Shown here piece by piece: positions 55,861 to 64,000 of a stretch of DNA of 64,000 nt. The stretch is from Nevskiaceae bacterium. Its GTDB lineage: Bacteria; Pseudomonadota; Gammaproteobacteria; Nevskiales; Nevskiaceae. Below the pieces are notes generated by a model. It saw only the letters and a list, made by a program, of their open reading frames with translations. It was not told the origin of the DNA and ran no database searches. The stretch spans positions 62,001-126,000 of the forward strand of contig SSEB01000003.1 of NCBI GenBank assembly GCA_008012115.1, in the 5' to 3' direction. A program made the translations under genes and the position numbers. Each line of letters begins with the position of its first letter. Position 1 is the first letter of the stretch.

Positions 55861-58800
55861 TCAGCCGGCGGGCCGCTCGTCGCGGCGGCGGTCCAGCAAG
55901 GTGTAGACCACCGGGATCACCAGCAGCGTCAGCAGCGTCGACACCGTGAGACCGCCGATCACGGTGATCGCCATCGGCGCGCGCACCTCGGCGCCTTCGC
56001 CGCCGCCCACCGCCATCGGCACCAGTCCAAGCACGGCGGTGAGCGTCGTCATCAGGATCGGCCGCAGGCGCGTCGGCCCGGCCTTGAGCAGCGCCTCGCG
56101 CCGCGTCAGGCCTTGCTCGCGCAGATGATTGACCAGGTCGATCAGGATGATGCCGTTCTTCACGACGATGCCGACCAGCATGATCATGCCGATCAGCGCG
56201 ACGACGTTGATCACGGTGCCGGTGACGTAGAGCGCGACGATGGCGCCGATGGCGGCCAGCGGGATCGAGAACAGGATGACCAGGGGATGCACCAGCGATT
56301 CGAACTGCGAGGCCATCACCAGGTAGACCAGGAAGATGGCCAGCGCCAGCGCGAACTGCAGCGAGCGGAACGAGACCTTCATCTCCTCGCTCTGGCCGGC
56401 GACATTGGCGCTGACACCCTGCGGCAGGGCGATGCCGTCGATGCGATGCTGCAGGTCGATGACCGCCTCGCCGAGATCGCCGGAGGCGAGGTTGGCGGAG
56501 ACGACGACGCTGCGCTGCTGGTCGGCGCGGCGGATTTCGCTGGGGCCGCTGCGCAGGCGCACGTCGGCCACGGCCGACAGCGTCACCGGCCGTGCGCTGT
56601 CGGGATTGATCACGAGATCGCGGATCGCCTGCACGCTGGAGCGGTCGGCGGCGGCGCCGCGTACCAGCACGTCGATTTCGCGGTCGGCCAGCCGGTAACG
56701 CGTGGCGACATTGCCCTGCACCGCACGCACCACGCGGTCGGCCAGATCGGCGGTGTCGAGATTGAGCGCGGCGGCGCGCTCCTGGTCGAACACCACCTGG
56801 ATTTCCGGATGCCCGGGCGCCAGCGTGGTCTTGACCTCGGTGTAGCGGCCGGAAGCGATCATGCTCTGGCGCAGGGTCTCGGAGACGCGCGCCAGCGCGT
56901 CGAGATCGTAGCCGGCGATCTCCACCTCCAGCGGCGTCTTCAGCGTGAACAGGGTCGGTCGCGAGTACTTGTAGCTGAGGCCCGGCACCGTGTTGAGCCG
57001 CGCGTTGAGCACGTCGATCACCGCGCCTTCCTGCTTGGCCTCGCCGGGCTTGAGCACGAGCGACAGCGTGCCGAAGCTCTCGCCGCCGCTGTCGGCGTTG
57101 GCGTCGAGGCGGTTGCCGGTGCCGGCGACGGAGTAGTTGGCGGCCAGATGCGTGTTGCCACGCACGCTGGCGGCGACCTCGCGCAGCAGCGCGTCGGTCT
57201 TGTCCAGCGGCGTGCCCGGTGGCAACGTCAGCTCGGCCTTGAATTCGCCCTGGCTGAAGGGCGGGATCAGTTCGATGCCGATGCGCGTCAGCAGCAGCAG
57301 GCTGAACCCGAACAGCGCCGCGGCAATGCTCAGCACGATGAAACGATGGTCCAGCGCCCAGGCCAGCAGTGGCACGTAACGGCGCTCCACCGCCTCGTAG
57401 CCCCGCTGCCAGCCGGCCGCCAGCGGGCGCATGACGGCGCCGACCAGCCGCGCCAGCAGGCGCGCGATGCGCACCAGCGCAGCCATGACTAGCGTCGGCA
57501 CGGCCTCGATCAGCGCGAAGCGCGTCTGGCTGAGGGCGCGACGCCAGCGGCGCGGTGAATCGCTGAGCGGTGTGGCATCGGGAATGCGTGTCTCGTCGGG
57601 GCTGCGCGCCGCCATCATCGGCGTCAGCGTGAACGACACGACCAGCGAGAACAGCAGCGCACCCGTCACCACCAGCGCCTGATCGGCGAACAGCTGCCCG
57701 GCGATGCCCTGCACGAAGACCATCGGGAAGAAGACCGCCACGGTGGTCAGCGTCGAGGCGGTAACCGCCGCGCCGACCTCGCGCGCACCCTGATTGGCGG
57801 CCGCCATCGGCGCAAGGCCCTGTTCGCGTTTTCGCGAGATGTTTTCGAGCACGACGATGGCGTCATCGACGATCAGGCCGATGGCCAGCGCGATGCCCCC
57901 CAGCGACATGATGTTGAGCGACAGGCGCGTGCCGTACATCAGGTTGAAGGTCGCGATCACCGACACCGGTATGGCGACGCCGATCACCACCGTGGTCCAG
58001 GCATTGCGCAGGAACAGGTAAATGATCAGCACCGCCAGCAGGCCGCCCTCGATGGCGGCGTGGGTGACCTCGTTGATCGACTGCTGGATGAACACCGACT
58101 GGTTGTAGAGCGTCTTGATCTCCAGGTCCGGCGGCAGCGTCTTCTTGAGCTCGTCGATGCGCTTGAGCGCGTTTTCCGCGACGCTGACCGTGTTGCCGTC
58201 GCCTTCCTTGTACAGCGCGATCTCCACCGCCTCGTCGCCGTCGATGCGGATGATGGCCTGACGCTCCTTGTAGCCGCTGACGACGGTGGCGATGTCCTTG
58301 AGATAGATCGGCCGGTCGGCGCGGGCGACGATGATGGTGTCGCGGATTTCGTCGAGGCTGGTGAACTGGTTGAGCGTGCGCACCAGGTAGCTGAAGCTGC
58401 CCTGGTCGACGCGGCCGCCGGAGATATTGGCGTTTTCCGCCTTGAGGCGTTCGGCCACGGTTTGCAGGTTCAGGTTGAACTGCGACAGCTTCTGCAGATC
58501 GACCGAGACCTGGATCTCGTCTTCCAGGCCGCCGCTGATCTTGACCGCTGCAACGCCGTCCACGCCTTCCATCTGCCGCTGGATCTGTTCCTCGGCGATG
58601 CGGCGCAGGCGCTTGAGCTGCGACTCGTCGGCGTTGCGCGGCACGCCATCGGCGCCGCGCTTGAGCGACATGCCCAGGCGCACGATCGGATCCTGGCTGG
58701 GATCGAAGCGCAGCACGATGGGCCGCTGCGCCTCCTTGGGCAGCGTCAGCGTGTCGAGCTTCTCGCGCACGTCGAGCACGGCGTAGTCCATCTTCGTGCC

Positions 58801-59091
58801 CCAGTTGAACTCCAGGGTCACGTCGCTCTGGCCGGCGCGCGACACGCTGCGCACCTGCCGCACACCCTTGATGATGCCCAGCGTCTCCTCGATCGGTTTG
58901 GACAGCAGGGTCTCCACCTCCGTGGGAGCGGCACCGGCCAGCGTGGTGCGCACGGTCAGCGTGGGGTACGACAGGTCCGGCAGCAGGGTCACGCGCAGGC
59001 GCGTCAGCGAGACCAGTCCGAACAGCAGCACCGCCAGCGTCAGCATGACCACGGCGACCGGGCGCCGCGTGCAGAGCTCGACGATGTTCAT
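55861..59091 (-). CDS. RND efflux permease, first pump of the operon
   Basis: 1076 residues, HAE1 family. N-terminal NIVELCTRRPVAVVMLTLAV, TM4 motif IVDDAIVVLENISR (Asp409-Asp410) and TM10 GIVVKNGIILIDL (Lys978), so the full proton-relay set is present. The gene begins 4 bp after the adaptor gene. An internal linker (about 505-575) with charged residues between the two TM halves is longer than usual. Substrate unknown; no outer-membrane TolC-like gene is in the window. Confidence 0.93.
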   Translation of the reverse strand: MNIVELCTRRPVAVVMLTLAVLLFGLVSLTRLRVTLLPDLSYPTLTVRTTLAGAAPTEVETLLSKPIEETLGIIKGVRQVRSVSRAGQSDVTLEFNWGTKMDYAVLDVREKLDTLTLPKEAQRPIVLRFDPSQDPIVRLGMSLKRGADGVPRNADESQLKRLRRIAEEQIQRQMEGVDGVAAVKISGGLEDEIQVSVDLQKLSQFNLNLQTVAERLKAENANISGGRVDQGSFSYLVRTLNQFTSLDEIRDTIIVARADRPIYLKDIATVVSGYKERQAIIRIDGDEAVEIALYKEGDGNTVSVAENALKRIDELKKTLPPDLEIKTLYNQSVFIQQSINEVTHAAIEGGLLAVLIIYLFLRNAWTTVVIGVAIPVSVIATFNLMYGTRLSLNIMSLGGIALAIGLIVDDAIVVLENISRKREQGLAPMAAANQGAREVGAAVTASTLTTVAVFFPMVFVQGIAGQLFADQALVVTGALLFSLVVSFTLTPMMAARSPDETRIPDATPLSDSPRRWRRALSQTRFALIEAVPTLVMAALVRIARLLARLVGAVMRPLAAGWQRGYEAVERRYVPLLAWALDHRFIVLSIAAALFGFSLLLLTRIGIELIPPFSQGEFKAELTLPPGTPLDKTDALLREVAASVRGNTHLAANYSVAGTGNRLDANADSGGESFGTLSLVLKPGEAKQEGAVIDVLNARLNTVPGLSYKYSRPTLFTLKTPLEVEIAGYDLDALARVSETLRQSMIASGRYTEVKTTLAPGHPEIQVVFDQERAAALNLDTADLADRVVRAVQGNVATRYRLADREIDVLVRGAAADRSSVQAIRDLVINPDSARPVTLSAVADVRLRSGPSEIRRADQQRSVVVSANLASGDLGEAVIDLQHRIDGIALPQGVSANVAGQSEEMKVSFRSLQFALALAIFLVYLVMASQFESLVHPLVILFSIPLAAIGAIVALYVTGTVINVVALIGMIMLVGIVVKNGIILIDLVNHLREQGLTRREALLKAGPTRLRPILMTTLTAVLGLVPMAVGGGEGAEVRAPMAITVIGGLTVSTLLTLLVIPVVYTLLDRRRDERPAG

Positions 59092-59095
59092 GCGC

Positions 59096-60193
59096 TCAGT
59101 TCGCCTTGGCGGTCGTCGCTGGCGCGGCGGCGCCCGCCGCCACGGCCGGCGGCACCGCCGGGTGCACGACCTGCACCTTGGCGTCGTCCTTGAGGTTGCT
59201 CTGGCCGGTGGTCACCACCTGCTCGCCATTCTTGAGGCCCTCGATCACCTCGTAGTGATCGCCGTCGCTGTAACCGGTGCGGACGGTGCGGCGATGCGCG
59301 TGATCGCCACTGACCACGAACACCGCCTGTTGCGCGTCCTCGGTGAGCACGGCGTCCTTGGGAATCAGCAGCGCATCGTCCTTGCGGTCATAGAGGATCT
59401 CGGCGCGCGCGAACATGCCCGGCTGCAGCTGCGGCTGCTCGGGTTTCATCTGCACCGTGACCTTGACCGTGCCGGTGCTGGCATCGACCACCGGATTGAC
59501 GCGCACCACTTCGCCCTCGAACAACTTGCCGGGCCAGGCATCGACCGTGAGCTTCACCTGGTGCCCCGGATGCAGCTTGTGGATGTCGCGCTCGGGCACG
59601 TGCAGCGAGGCCTGCAGCCGGTCCATCTTGGTGATGCGGAAGGCCTGCGCATTGGGCTGGATCATGTTGCCCAGCTTGATGTAACGCGCCGTCACCACGC
59701 CGTCGAAGGGCGCGCGGATGTCGGCGTCGTGCAGCGCAATCACGGCGAGATCGTAGGCGGCCTGCCCGGCTTCGAGGTCGGCCTTGCTGCGGTCATAGGC
59801 CTCGCGCGACACGAGGTTGCGCTGGAACACCGACTCGTTGCGCTGATGCACGCTGCGCAGGTTGTCGAGGCTGGACTTGCTGCGCGCCACCTCGACCTGC
59901 AGGCGCTCGGTATCCAGCCGCGCCAGCGGCTGCCCGGCCCGGACCTTCTGGCCCTCCTCGACGAAAATCTGCTGGATCACGCCGCCGGTCTTGGCCACGA
60001 CGGTGGCCTCGTCCTCCGCCTCCAGCGTCGCGGTGCCGCGGTAGGCCGCGTCGATCGGCCCGGTGACCACCGGCGCCGCCTCCACCGGCACCACAGCCTC
60101 TTCCTTCTTGTCGGCGTCGGCGTTCTTGCCGCCACAGCCGGCGAGCAGTACGCCCAAAAGAACAATGCTTGCGATGCGCGGATACGGTTTCAT
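59096..60193 (-). CDS. RND efflux periplasmic adaptor (MFP) lipoprotein
   Basis: 365 residues. Lipobox LLAGC (Cys about 19), then the lipoyl/barrel-sandwich half (VVAKTGGVIQQIFVEEGQKVRAGQPLARLD), an alpha-hairpin (about 95-150), the second lipoyl half (DIRAPFDGVVTARYIKLGNMI), a beta-barrel and a membrane-proximal domain. It links an RND pump to an outer-membrane channel. First gene of the three-gene efflux operon; repeat I lies 175 bp upstream. Confidence 0.93.
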   Translation of the reverse strand: MKPYPRIASIVLLGVLLAGCGGKNADADKKEEAVVPVEAAPVVTGPIDAAYRGTATLEAEDEATVVAKTGGVIQQIFVEEGQKVRAGQPLARLDTERLQVEVARSKSSLDNLRSVHQRNESVFQRNLVSREAYDRSKADLEAGQAAYDLAVIALHDADIRAPFDGVVTARYIKLGNMIQPNAQAFRITKMDRLQASLHVPERDIHKLHPGHQVKLTVDAWPGKLFEGEVVRVNPVVDASTGTVKVTVQMKPEQPQLQPGMFARAEILYDRKDDALLIPKDAVLTEDAQQAVFVVSGDHAHRRTVRTGYSDGDHYEVIEGLKNGEQVVTTGQSNLKDDAKVQVVHPAVPPAVAAGAAAPATTAKAN

Positions 60194-60368
60194 GCCGACA
60201 GGTCCCTGGATGGATGCAGCAGATCAACAAGAGCCATGCCATCCGGTGGCGACAGCTCAACGCGTTGATTTGTAATGGTTATTGAATACGGCGCAAAGCG
60301 GCTCCTCATTGTGCATGGCTCAAACCGCAAAGCCATCGGCAAAAACCACCAAAGAGTGATTTTTCGCG

Positions 60369-60480
60369 CCACCCGCTCTTGCCGTATCGATGTCGCATTT
60401 TGTTATTAAATGTTATTCAAATTTTAATTTGTAATATAACTAATAACATCCTGGGCAAAGCCCATAGCCGGAGCGGGTGC
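60369..60480. repeat. 112-bp symmetric AT-core element, copy I
   Basis: Left arm CCACCCGCT (60369-60377), core 60402-60447 (GTTATTAAATG ... AACTAATAAC), right arm AGCGGGTGC (60472-60480). The core halves pair as CAAATT/AATTTG. Right spacer holds TGGGCAAAGCCCA. Confidence 0.9.
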
Positions 60481-60536
60481 ACCCCAATGCAGATGCGCGA
60501 GCCGTGAAAACCGTCGCAGGCACGGCGCCGCGGGCA

Positions 60537-60562
60537 CAAAAAAGCCGGCGCGAGGCCGGCTT
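60537..60562 (-). terminator. Terminator of the rubredoxin-ppnP unit
   Basis: AAGCCGGC / GCCGGCTT stem with a 5-nt loop and a run of six U on the minus strand, 20 bp after the ppnP stop. Confidence 0.85.
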
Positions 60563-60582
60563 GGGCGTTGCGGGCAGGCCCT

Positions 60583-60894
60583 TCAGCCGAAATGGCAGAC
60601 GTAGTGCAGCGTCTCCAGCGTCTCGATCTCGAACGACGAGTTGCCGGGCGCATCGAACGACTGGCCACCGCGGTACTCCTTGGCCTGCGTTTCGCCAGCC
60701 AGCCTGACCCGGCAGCGACCCTCGATCAGTTCCATCACTTCCGGTGCGCCGGTGTTGAACACCAGCTTGGACGGCAGGATCACGCCAACGCTCTTGCGCG
60801 TGCCGTCGGCGAGCAGCAAGGTATGGCTGACGCACTTGCCGTCGAAGTAGACATTGGCCTTCTTGACGACGCTGACCTGGTCGAACTGCGACAT
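60583..60894 (-). CDS. ppnP: Pyrimidine/purine nucleoside phosphorylase PpnP
   Basis: 103-residue cupin of the DUF1255/YaiE family. It phosphorolyses several nucleosides to bases and ribose 1-phosphate. Family segments: [39 protein letters not shown] and [14 protein letters not shown]. Starts 3 bp after the rubredoxin stop, so the two are co-transcribed. Confidence 0.93.
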   Translation of the reverse strand: MSQFDQVSVVKKANVYFDGKCVSHTLLLADGTRKSVGVILPSKLVFNTGAPEVMELIEGRCRVRLAGETQAKEYRGGQSFDAPGNSSFEIETLETLHYVCHFG

Positions 60895-60897
60895 CCC

Positions 60898-61062
60898 TCA
60901 GACCTCCACCATCTGGAAGTCGGACTTGCCGGCACCACAGTCCGGGCAGGTCCAGGTTTCCGGCACGTCTTCCCAGCGGGTACCGGGCGCGATGCCCTCG
61001 TTCGGCATGCCCAGGGCTTCGTCGTAGATGAAATCGCAAATCAGGCAGCGCCACTTCTTCAT
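60898..61062 (-). CDS. rubA: Rubredoxin
   Basis: 54 residues with Fe(Cys)4 ligands Cys6, Cys9, Cys39 and Cys42 ([28 protein letters not shown]). This is the AlkG2/RubA type used by alkane hydroxylases and other oxidoreductases as an electron carrier. Start ATG 61062; the longer frame runs through the upstream terminator. No alkane hydroxylase is in the window. Confidence 0.95.
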   Translation of the reverse strand: MKKWRCLICDFIYDEALGMPNEGIAPGTRWEDVPETWTCPDCGAGKSDFQMVEV

Positions 61063-61084
61063 GGTGATTCCCAAGCTTGGAGCA

Positions 61085-61116
61085 CAAAAAAGCGGCGCGG
61101 ACACAGGCCGCGCCGC
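61085..61116 (-). terminator. Terminator downstream of the DUF1631-like gene
   Basis: GCGGCGCGG / CCGCGCCGC stem with a 7-nt loop, followed by a U-run on the minus strand. It lies between the 61169 stop and the rubredoxin start. Confidence 0.85.
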
Positions 61117-61168
61117 CGGTTTCGAGGCTTATTATGCCGCAAGCTGCGCTGCGATTGGGGACGTCCGG

Positions 61169-62323
61169 CTAGCCCGTGGCGAGCGCGCGCCGCAGCGACG
61201 CAAACCCGCTCGCCGGCAGGGGCTCCATCAGGCGCAGCGAGGTCAGGATGGTGCAGGCATCGGCCCGGGGCGGCGCAGACCGCGTCTCGGGCAGCGGCGC
61301 CAGGCCGGCCAGCTGGCGGCGCAGCGGATGGGCGGCGTTGGAGAGGAAGCCGGCATCGCTGATCGCGCTGCGGATCGCCGCATAACGCAGGGCCTCGATG
61401 CGCGGGTGGCGGGATGCATCGGCGGCCGCCAGCGCGGCGTCGACACAGGTTTCGGCCAGGGCGAGGCGCTGCAGCACCGCCGGCCCACCCGCCGCGATTT
61501 TGCCGCGGACGATGGCCAGCAGTTCGCGCGCCAGCAGATGTTCGGCGGTCACGACGGCGCCGCCGGATTCGGCGGCCGCCTGCAGGCAACGCAGCGTCGG
61601 CGCCCCCGGCAGCGGCGGGTCTTCCGGCACAGGCTGCACCGGCGACGGCGCCGCGGGTGCCGCCAGGCCGTAACGGGCCAGCACGGCCAGGAGGTCGGCA
61701 TACAGCTCGCCAAAGGCCGGCAGCGCCAGTCGCTCAAAGACCCGGTACAGCACCATGCGCGCCTCGCGCTCGAGCTCTTGCCGGACCAGGCTCTGTGCAA
61801 ACGCCACGCACAGCTGGCGCGGGGCGGCCAGTTGCGGCGGCAGCATCAGCCCCGATTGCTGGATGGCCTTCTGCAGGCCGCCTTGCACGCCGGCCAGGGG
61901 CGCGGCATGCAGCTGCTTGATCCGGCTGGCAAGGTTGACGACGGCGATCTGTTCCTCGATCTGCGCCGCCTGCGCCTCGCCCTCCACGGGCTGCGGCCGG
62001 GCCGGCGCCGCAAGCGCATCGAACTGGCTCATCACCTCATGCAGGTAGCGGCGCGCGATGGCGCCGCGCTCCTGCGGCAGGCGATGCAGCACATCGATGA
62101 GCAGGCGCCGCTCGCTGGCGTCGCTGGCGCGCTCGATCAGCTCGCCCAGCACATCGTCAGCGCCTCTGAACATGGCCTCGAGCGCGCGTCGCAGGCCCTG
62201 CGCGGTGGCCGTGCGCAGGTCCTCGGCCAGCGCCCCGGGCGCCGAAGCCGGCCGCGGCGGTGCGGTCGGCTGGTCGGCCAGCGGGGCAGTGGCGGGAAAC
62301 AGTGGGCGGACGGTGGCGGACAC
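61169..62323 (-). CDS. DUF1631-like protein, short form
   Basis: About 384 residues from GTG 62323, which is a guess; the frame stays open to 62467. The beginning ([33 protein letters not shown], read in pieces) resembles the start of DUF1631 proteins, which are usually 700-800 residues and of unknown function. The rest is helical and Ala/Leu-rich ([39 protein letters not shown]). It is much shorter than the family norm, so truncated or divergent. Divergent from metH. Confidence 0.65.
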   Translation of the reverse strand: MSATVRPLFPATAPLADQPTAPPRPASAPGALAEDLRTATAQGLRRALEAMFRGADDVLGELIERASDASERRLLIDVLHRLPQERGAIARRYLHEVMSQFDALAAPARPQPVEGEAQAAQIEEQIAVVNLASRIKQLHAAPLAGVQGGLQKAIQQSGLMLPPQLAAPRQLCVAFAQSLVRQELEREARMVLYRVFERLALPAFGELYADLLAVLARYGLAAPAAPSPVQPVPEDPPLPGAPTLRCLQAAAESGGAVVTAEHLLARELLAIVRGKIAAGGPAVLQRLALAETCVDAALAAADASRHPRIEALRYAAIRSAISDAGFLSNAAHPLRRQLAGLAPLPETRSAPPRADACTILTSLRLMEPLPASGFASLRRALATG

Positions 62324-62424
62324 GGTGGTCGGACAGGCAGGTCTGAGGGCACCATACGCAAGCACAGACCCTCCTTTGCGCCGCACGGGACCGGGGGCAG
62401 CCGGGTGCCGACCAACGGCCCGGT

Positions 62425-62462
62425 CGCTTCTATATCCGTTTATCCGCATAGAAGGATATAAT
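62425..62462 (+). promoter_or_regulatory. Imperfect palindrome upstream of metH
   Basis: TATATCC ... GGATATA arms flank TTTATCCGCATAG. An AT-rich palindrome in a GC-rich setting 37 bp before metH is a candidate operator or leader element for methionine/SAM control, such as the SahR/SamR-type regulators known in proteobacteria. This assignment is an inference. Confidence 0.45.
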
Positions 62463-62498
62463 CGCACCCGAACCTTTTGCTATCGCCGCTACGCCGCC

Positions 62499-64000
62499 AT
62501 GCGCCTGTCTCCCCGCTACGAAACACTTGCCGACCTGCTGGGCCGCCGCATCCTGGTGCTGGACGGCGCCATGGGCACCATGATCCAGCGTCACAAGCTG
62601 GAGGAAGTCCATTTTCGCGGCGAGCGCTTCAAGGACTGGCCGCGCGATCTCAAGGGCAACAACGACCTGCTGGTGCTGACGCAGCCGGACATCATCCTCG
62701 GCATCCACCGCCAGTACCTGGAGGCCGGCGCCGACCTGATCGAGACCAACACCTTCAGCTCGACCAGCATCGGCATGCACGACTACGGCATGGAGGCGCT
62801 GGCCTACGAACTGAACCTGGAGGCCGCGAAGCTGGCGCGCCGTGCCTGCGACGCCTTCGGCACCGCGGAACGGCCGCGCTTCGTTGCCGGCTCCATCGGG
62901 CCGACCAGCCGCACCGCCAGCATCTCGCCGGACGTCAACGATCCGGGCTACCGCAACATCAGCTACGACGAGCTGGTCACCGCCTATATCGAGCAGGTGC
63001 GCGGCCTGATCGACGGGGGTGCCGACCTGCTGCTGATCGAAACCATCTTCGACACGCTTAACGCCAAGGCGGCGATCTTCGCCTGCGAGACCTACTTCGA
63101 AGAAGTCGGCCAGCGCTGGCCGGTGATTCTCTCCGGCACCATCACCGACGCCTCCGGTCGCACCCTGACCGGGCAGGTCACCGAGGCATTCTGGAATTCC
63201 GTGCGCCACGCGCGGCCGCTGGCCGTCGGTCTCAACTGCGCGCTCGGCGGCAAGGACATGCGTCCCTACATCGCGGAGCTGTCGCGGCTGGCGGACTGCT
63301 TCATCTCCTGCTATCCCAACGCCGGCCTGCCCAACGCCTTCGGCGAATACGACGAGAAGCCGGAGGACACCGCAACCATCATCGCCGAGTTCGCCAGCGC
63401 CGGACTGGTCAACCTGGTTGGCGGCTGCTGCGGCACCACGCCCGACCACATCCGCGCCATCGCCCAACACGTTGCATCGATCCGGCCGCGCGTGCCGGCA
63501 ACGCCGGTGCGCGCCTGCCGCCTGTCGGGCCTCGAGCCCTGCAACATCACCGACGACACGCTGTTCGTGAACGTCGGCGAGCGCACCAACGTCACCGGCT
63601 CGGCCAAGTTCCGCGACCTGATCAAGGCCGGCGATTACAACGCCGCGCTGGCGGTGGCGCGGCAGCAGGTCGAGGCCGGCGCGCAGGTCATCGACGTCAA
63701 CATGGACGAGGGCATGCTCGACGGCAAGGCCGCGATGGAGCGTTTCCTCAAGCTGATCGCCGCCGAGCCGGACATCTCGCGCGTGCCGGTGATGATCGAC
63801 TCCTCCAAGTGGGAGGTGATCGAGGCTGGCCTCAAGTGCGTGCAGGGCAAGCCCATCGTCAACTCGATCTCGATGAAAGAGGGCGAGGAGAAGTTCATCA
63901 AGGAAGCGAAGCTGTGCCGCAAGTACGGCGCCGCTATCGTGGTGATGGCCTTCGACGAGCAGGGGCAGGCGGACAATCTGCAACGCCGCAAGGACATTTG
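62499..64000 (+). CDS. metH: Cobalamin-dependent methionine synthase, 3' end outside window
   Basis: Open frame from ATG 62499 to the window end (500 codons present of about 1200). It opens [20 protein letters not shown]. The homocysteine-binding domain ([31 protein letters not shown], and [11 protein letters not shown] with the zinc cysteines) is followed by the start of the pterin-binding domain ([34 protein letters not shown]). Transfers methyl from methyltetrahydrofolate to homocysteine. The two domains are in one frame, so this is a full-length type rather than a split MetH. Confidence 0.95.
   Translation, partial: MRLSPRYETLADLLGRRILVLDGAMGTMIQRHKLEEVHFRGERFKDWPRDLKGNNDLLVLTQPDIILGIHRQYLEAGADLIETNTFSSTSIGMHDYGMEALAYELNLEAAKLARRACDAFGTAERPRFVAGSIGPTSRTASISPDVNDPGYRNISYDELVTAYIEQVRGLIDGGADLLLIETIFDTLNAKAAIFACETYFEEVGQRWPVILSGTITDASGRTLTGQVTEAFWNSVRHARPLAVGLNCALGGKDMRPYIAELSRLADCFISCYPNAGLPNAFGEYDEKPEDTATIIAEFASAGLVNLVGGCCGTTPDHIRAIAQHVASIRPRVPATPVRACRLSGLEPCNITDDTLFVNVGERTNVTGSAKFRDLIKAGDYNAALAVARQQVEAGAQVIDVNMDEGMLDGKAAMERFLKLIAAEPDISRVPVMIDSSKWEVIEAGLKCVQGKPIVNSISMKEGEEKFIKEAKLCRKYGAAIVVMAFDEQGQADNLQRRKDI

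Larger units (their letters stand above)
60194..60582. other. Intergenic region with repeat I and a terminator
   Basis: 389 bp. 60194-60368 is the presumed promoter region of the efflux operon, where I see no recognised operator. Repeat I occupies 60369-60480 and the ppnP terminator 60537-60562. Confidence 0.6.

Noticed and set aside
53115..55949. 944-codon plus-strand open frame opposite the RND pump gene
   Set aside because: It is a composition-driven antisense shadow of the RND gene, rich in His/Arg/Asp and without family matches. Similar long shadows occur opposite gltA, the POT gene and the first RND pump.
61403..61411. Isolated GCGGGTGG word as another repeat arm
   Set aside because: No AT core or partner arm at the required distances; it lies in coding sequence and is probably chance.

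Overview
The window is a GC-rich (mostly 65-70 %), densely coded chromosomal segment with no rRNA, tRNA, prophage or complete insertion sequence that I can see. Gene content (PBP1A, HemW/RdgB/RNase PH, SufE, NADP malic enzyme beside citrate synthase, PPK2, DctA, MdtABC-like efflux, DUF5924/DUF2914 and DUF3187 proteins, RoxA-like dihaem cytochrome, Marinobacter-type fatty acyl-CoA reductase, rubredoxin) points to a free-living gammaproteobacterium. The Nevskiales/Solimonadaceae neighbourhood is a plausible guess, but it rests on gene content only.

Layout. 1-5.9 kb: PBP1A (5' truncated by the window), a conserved unknown, then a Fur-box-controlled iron locus hemP - TonB siderophore receptor - PepSY protein. 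6-12.3 kb: gltA, malic enzyme, rpmE, the overlapping rph-rdgB-hemW-CPXCG operon, sufE. 12.3-17.9 kb: SPFH/NfeD pair coupled to a haemolysin III family protein, PPK2, CPA2 antiporter with an NAD(P)-binding protein, HIT protein. 18.2-24.1 kb: four-gene exported cytochrome cluster headed by a RoxA/cytochrome-c-peroxidase-like protein. 24.1-31.8 kb: beta-barrel/SH3 fusion, two-domain fatty acyl-CoA reductase, a low-GC orphan, DUF5924/DUF2914 protein, lipocalin, aroG, DUF3187. 31.8-43.5 kb: dihaem lipoprotein, large beta-propeller-like lipoprotein, pirin, CBS protein, dctA, GST, MgtE-like and TauE-like transporters, thioesterase. 43.5-52.6 kb: two MFS transporters behind an APH-type homoserine kinase, SH3 protein, POT transporter, DUF167, a TonB-C-like protein in a disrupted region, M20 peptidase. 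52.7-60.2 kb: RND efflux operon with one adaptor and two unequal RND pumps. 60.5-64 kb: ppnP, rubredoxin, DUF1631-like protein, and the 5' two-fifths of metH.

The most striking feature is a family of dispersed intergenic elements, nine complete and one truncated, that I do not recognise. Each complete copy is 111-112 bp with an almost fixed mirror-symmetric plan: a 9-bp arm CCACCCGCT, a 24-bp variable spacer, a 45-46-bp nearly pure A+T palindromic core running from GTTATTA-like to TAATAAC, a second 24-bp variable spacer, and the arm AGCGGGTGG. Spacers and cores differ between copies but the geometry does not, and the two halves of a core stay complementary while differing between copies. All copies lie within about 180 bp upstream of a gene start, none lies between convergent genes, and in two cases the right arm itself supplies the GTG start codon.

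Other points of interest: an apparently non-canonical ATT start for the haemolysin III gene; a 53-bp duplication of the DUF167 gene 5' end that brackets an inserted segment holding the truncated repeat; loss of proton-relay residues in one of the two RND pumps; a perfect 12-bp hairpin inside the cytochrome operon; and the fatty acyl-CoA reductase, which suggests wax-ester capacity.
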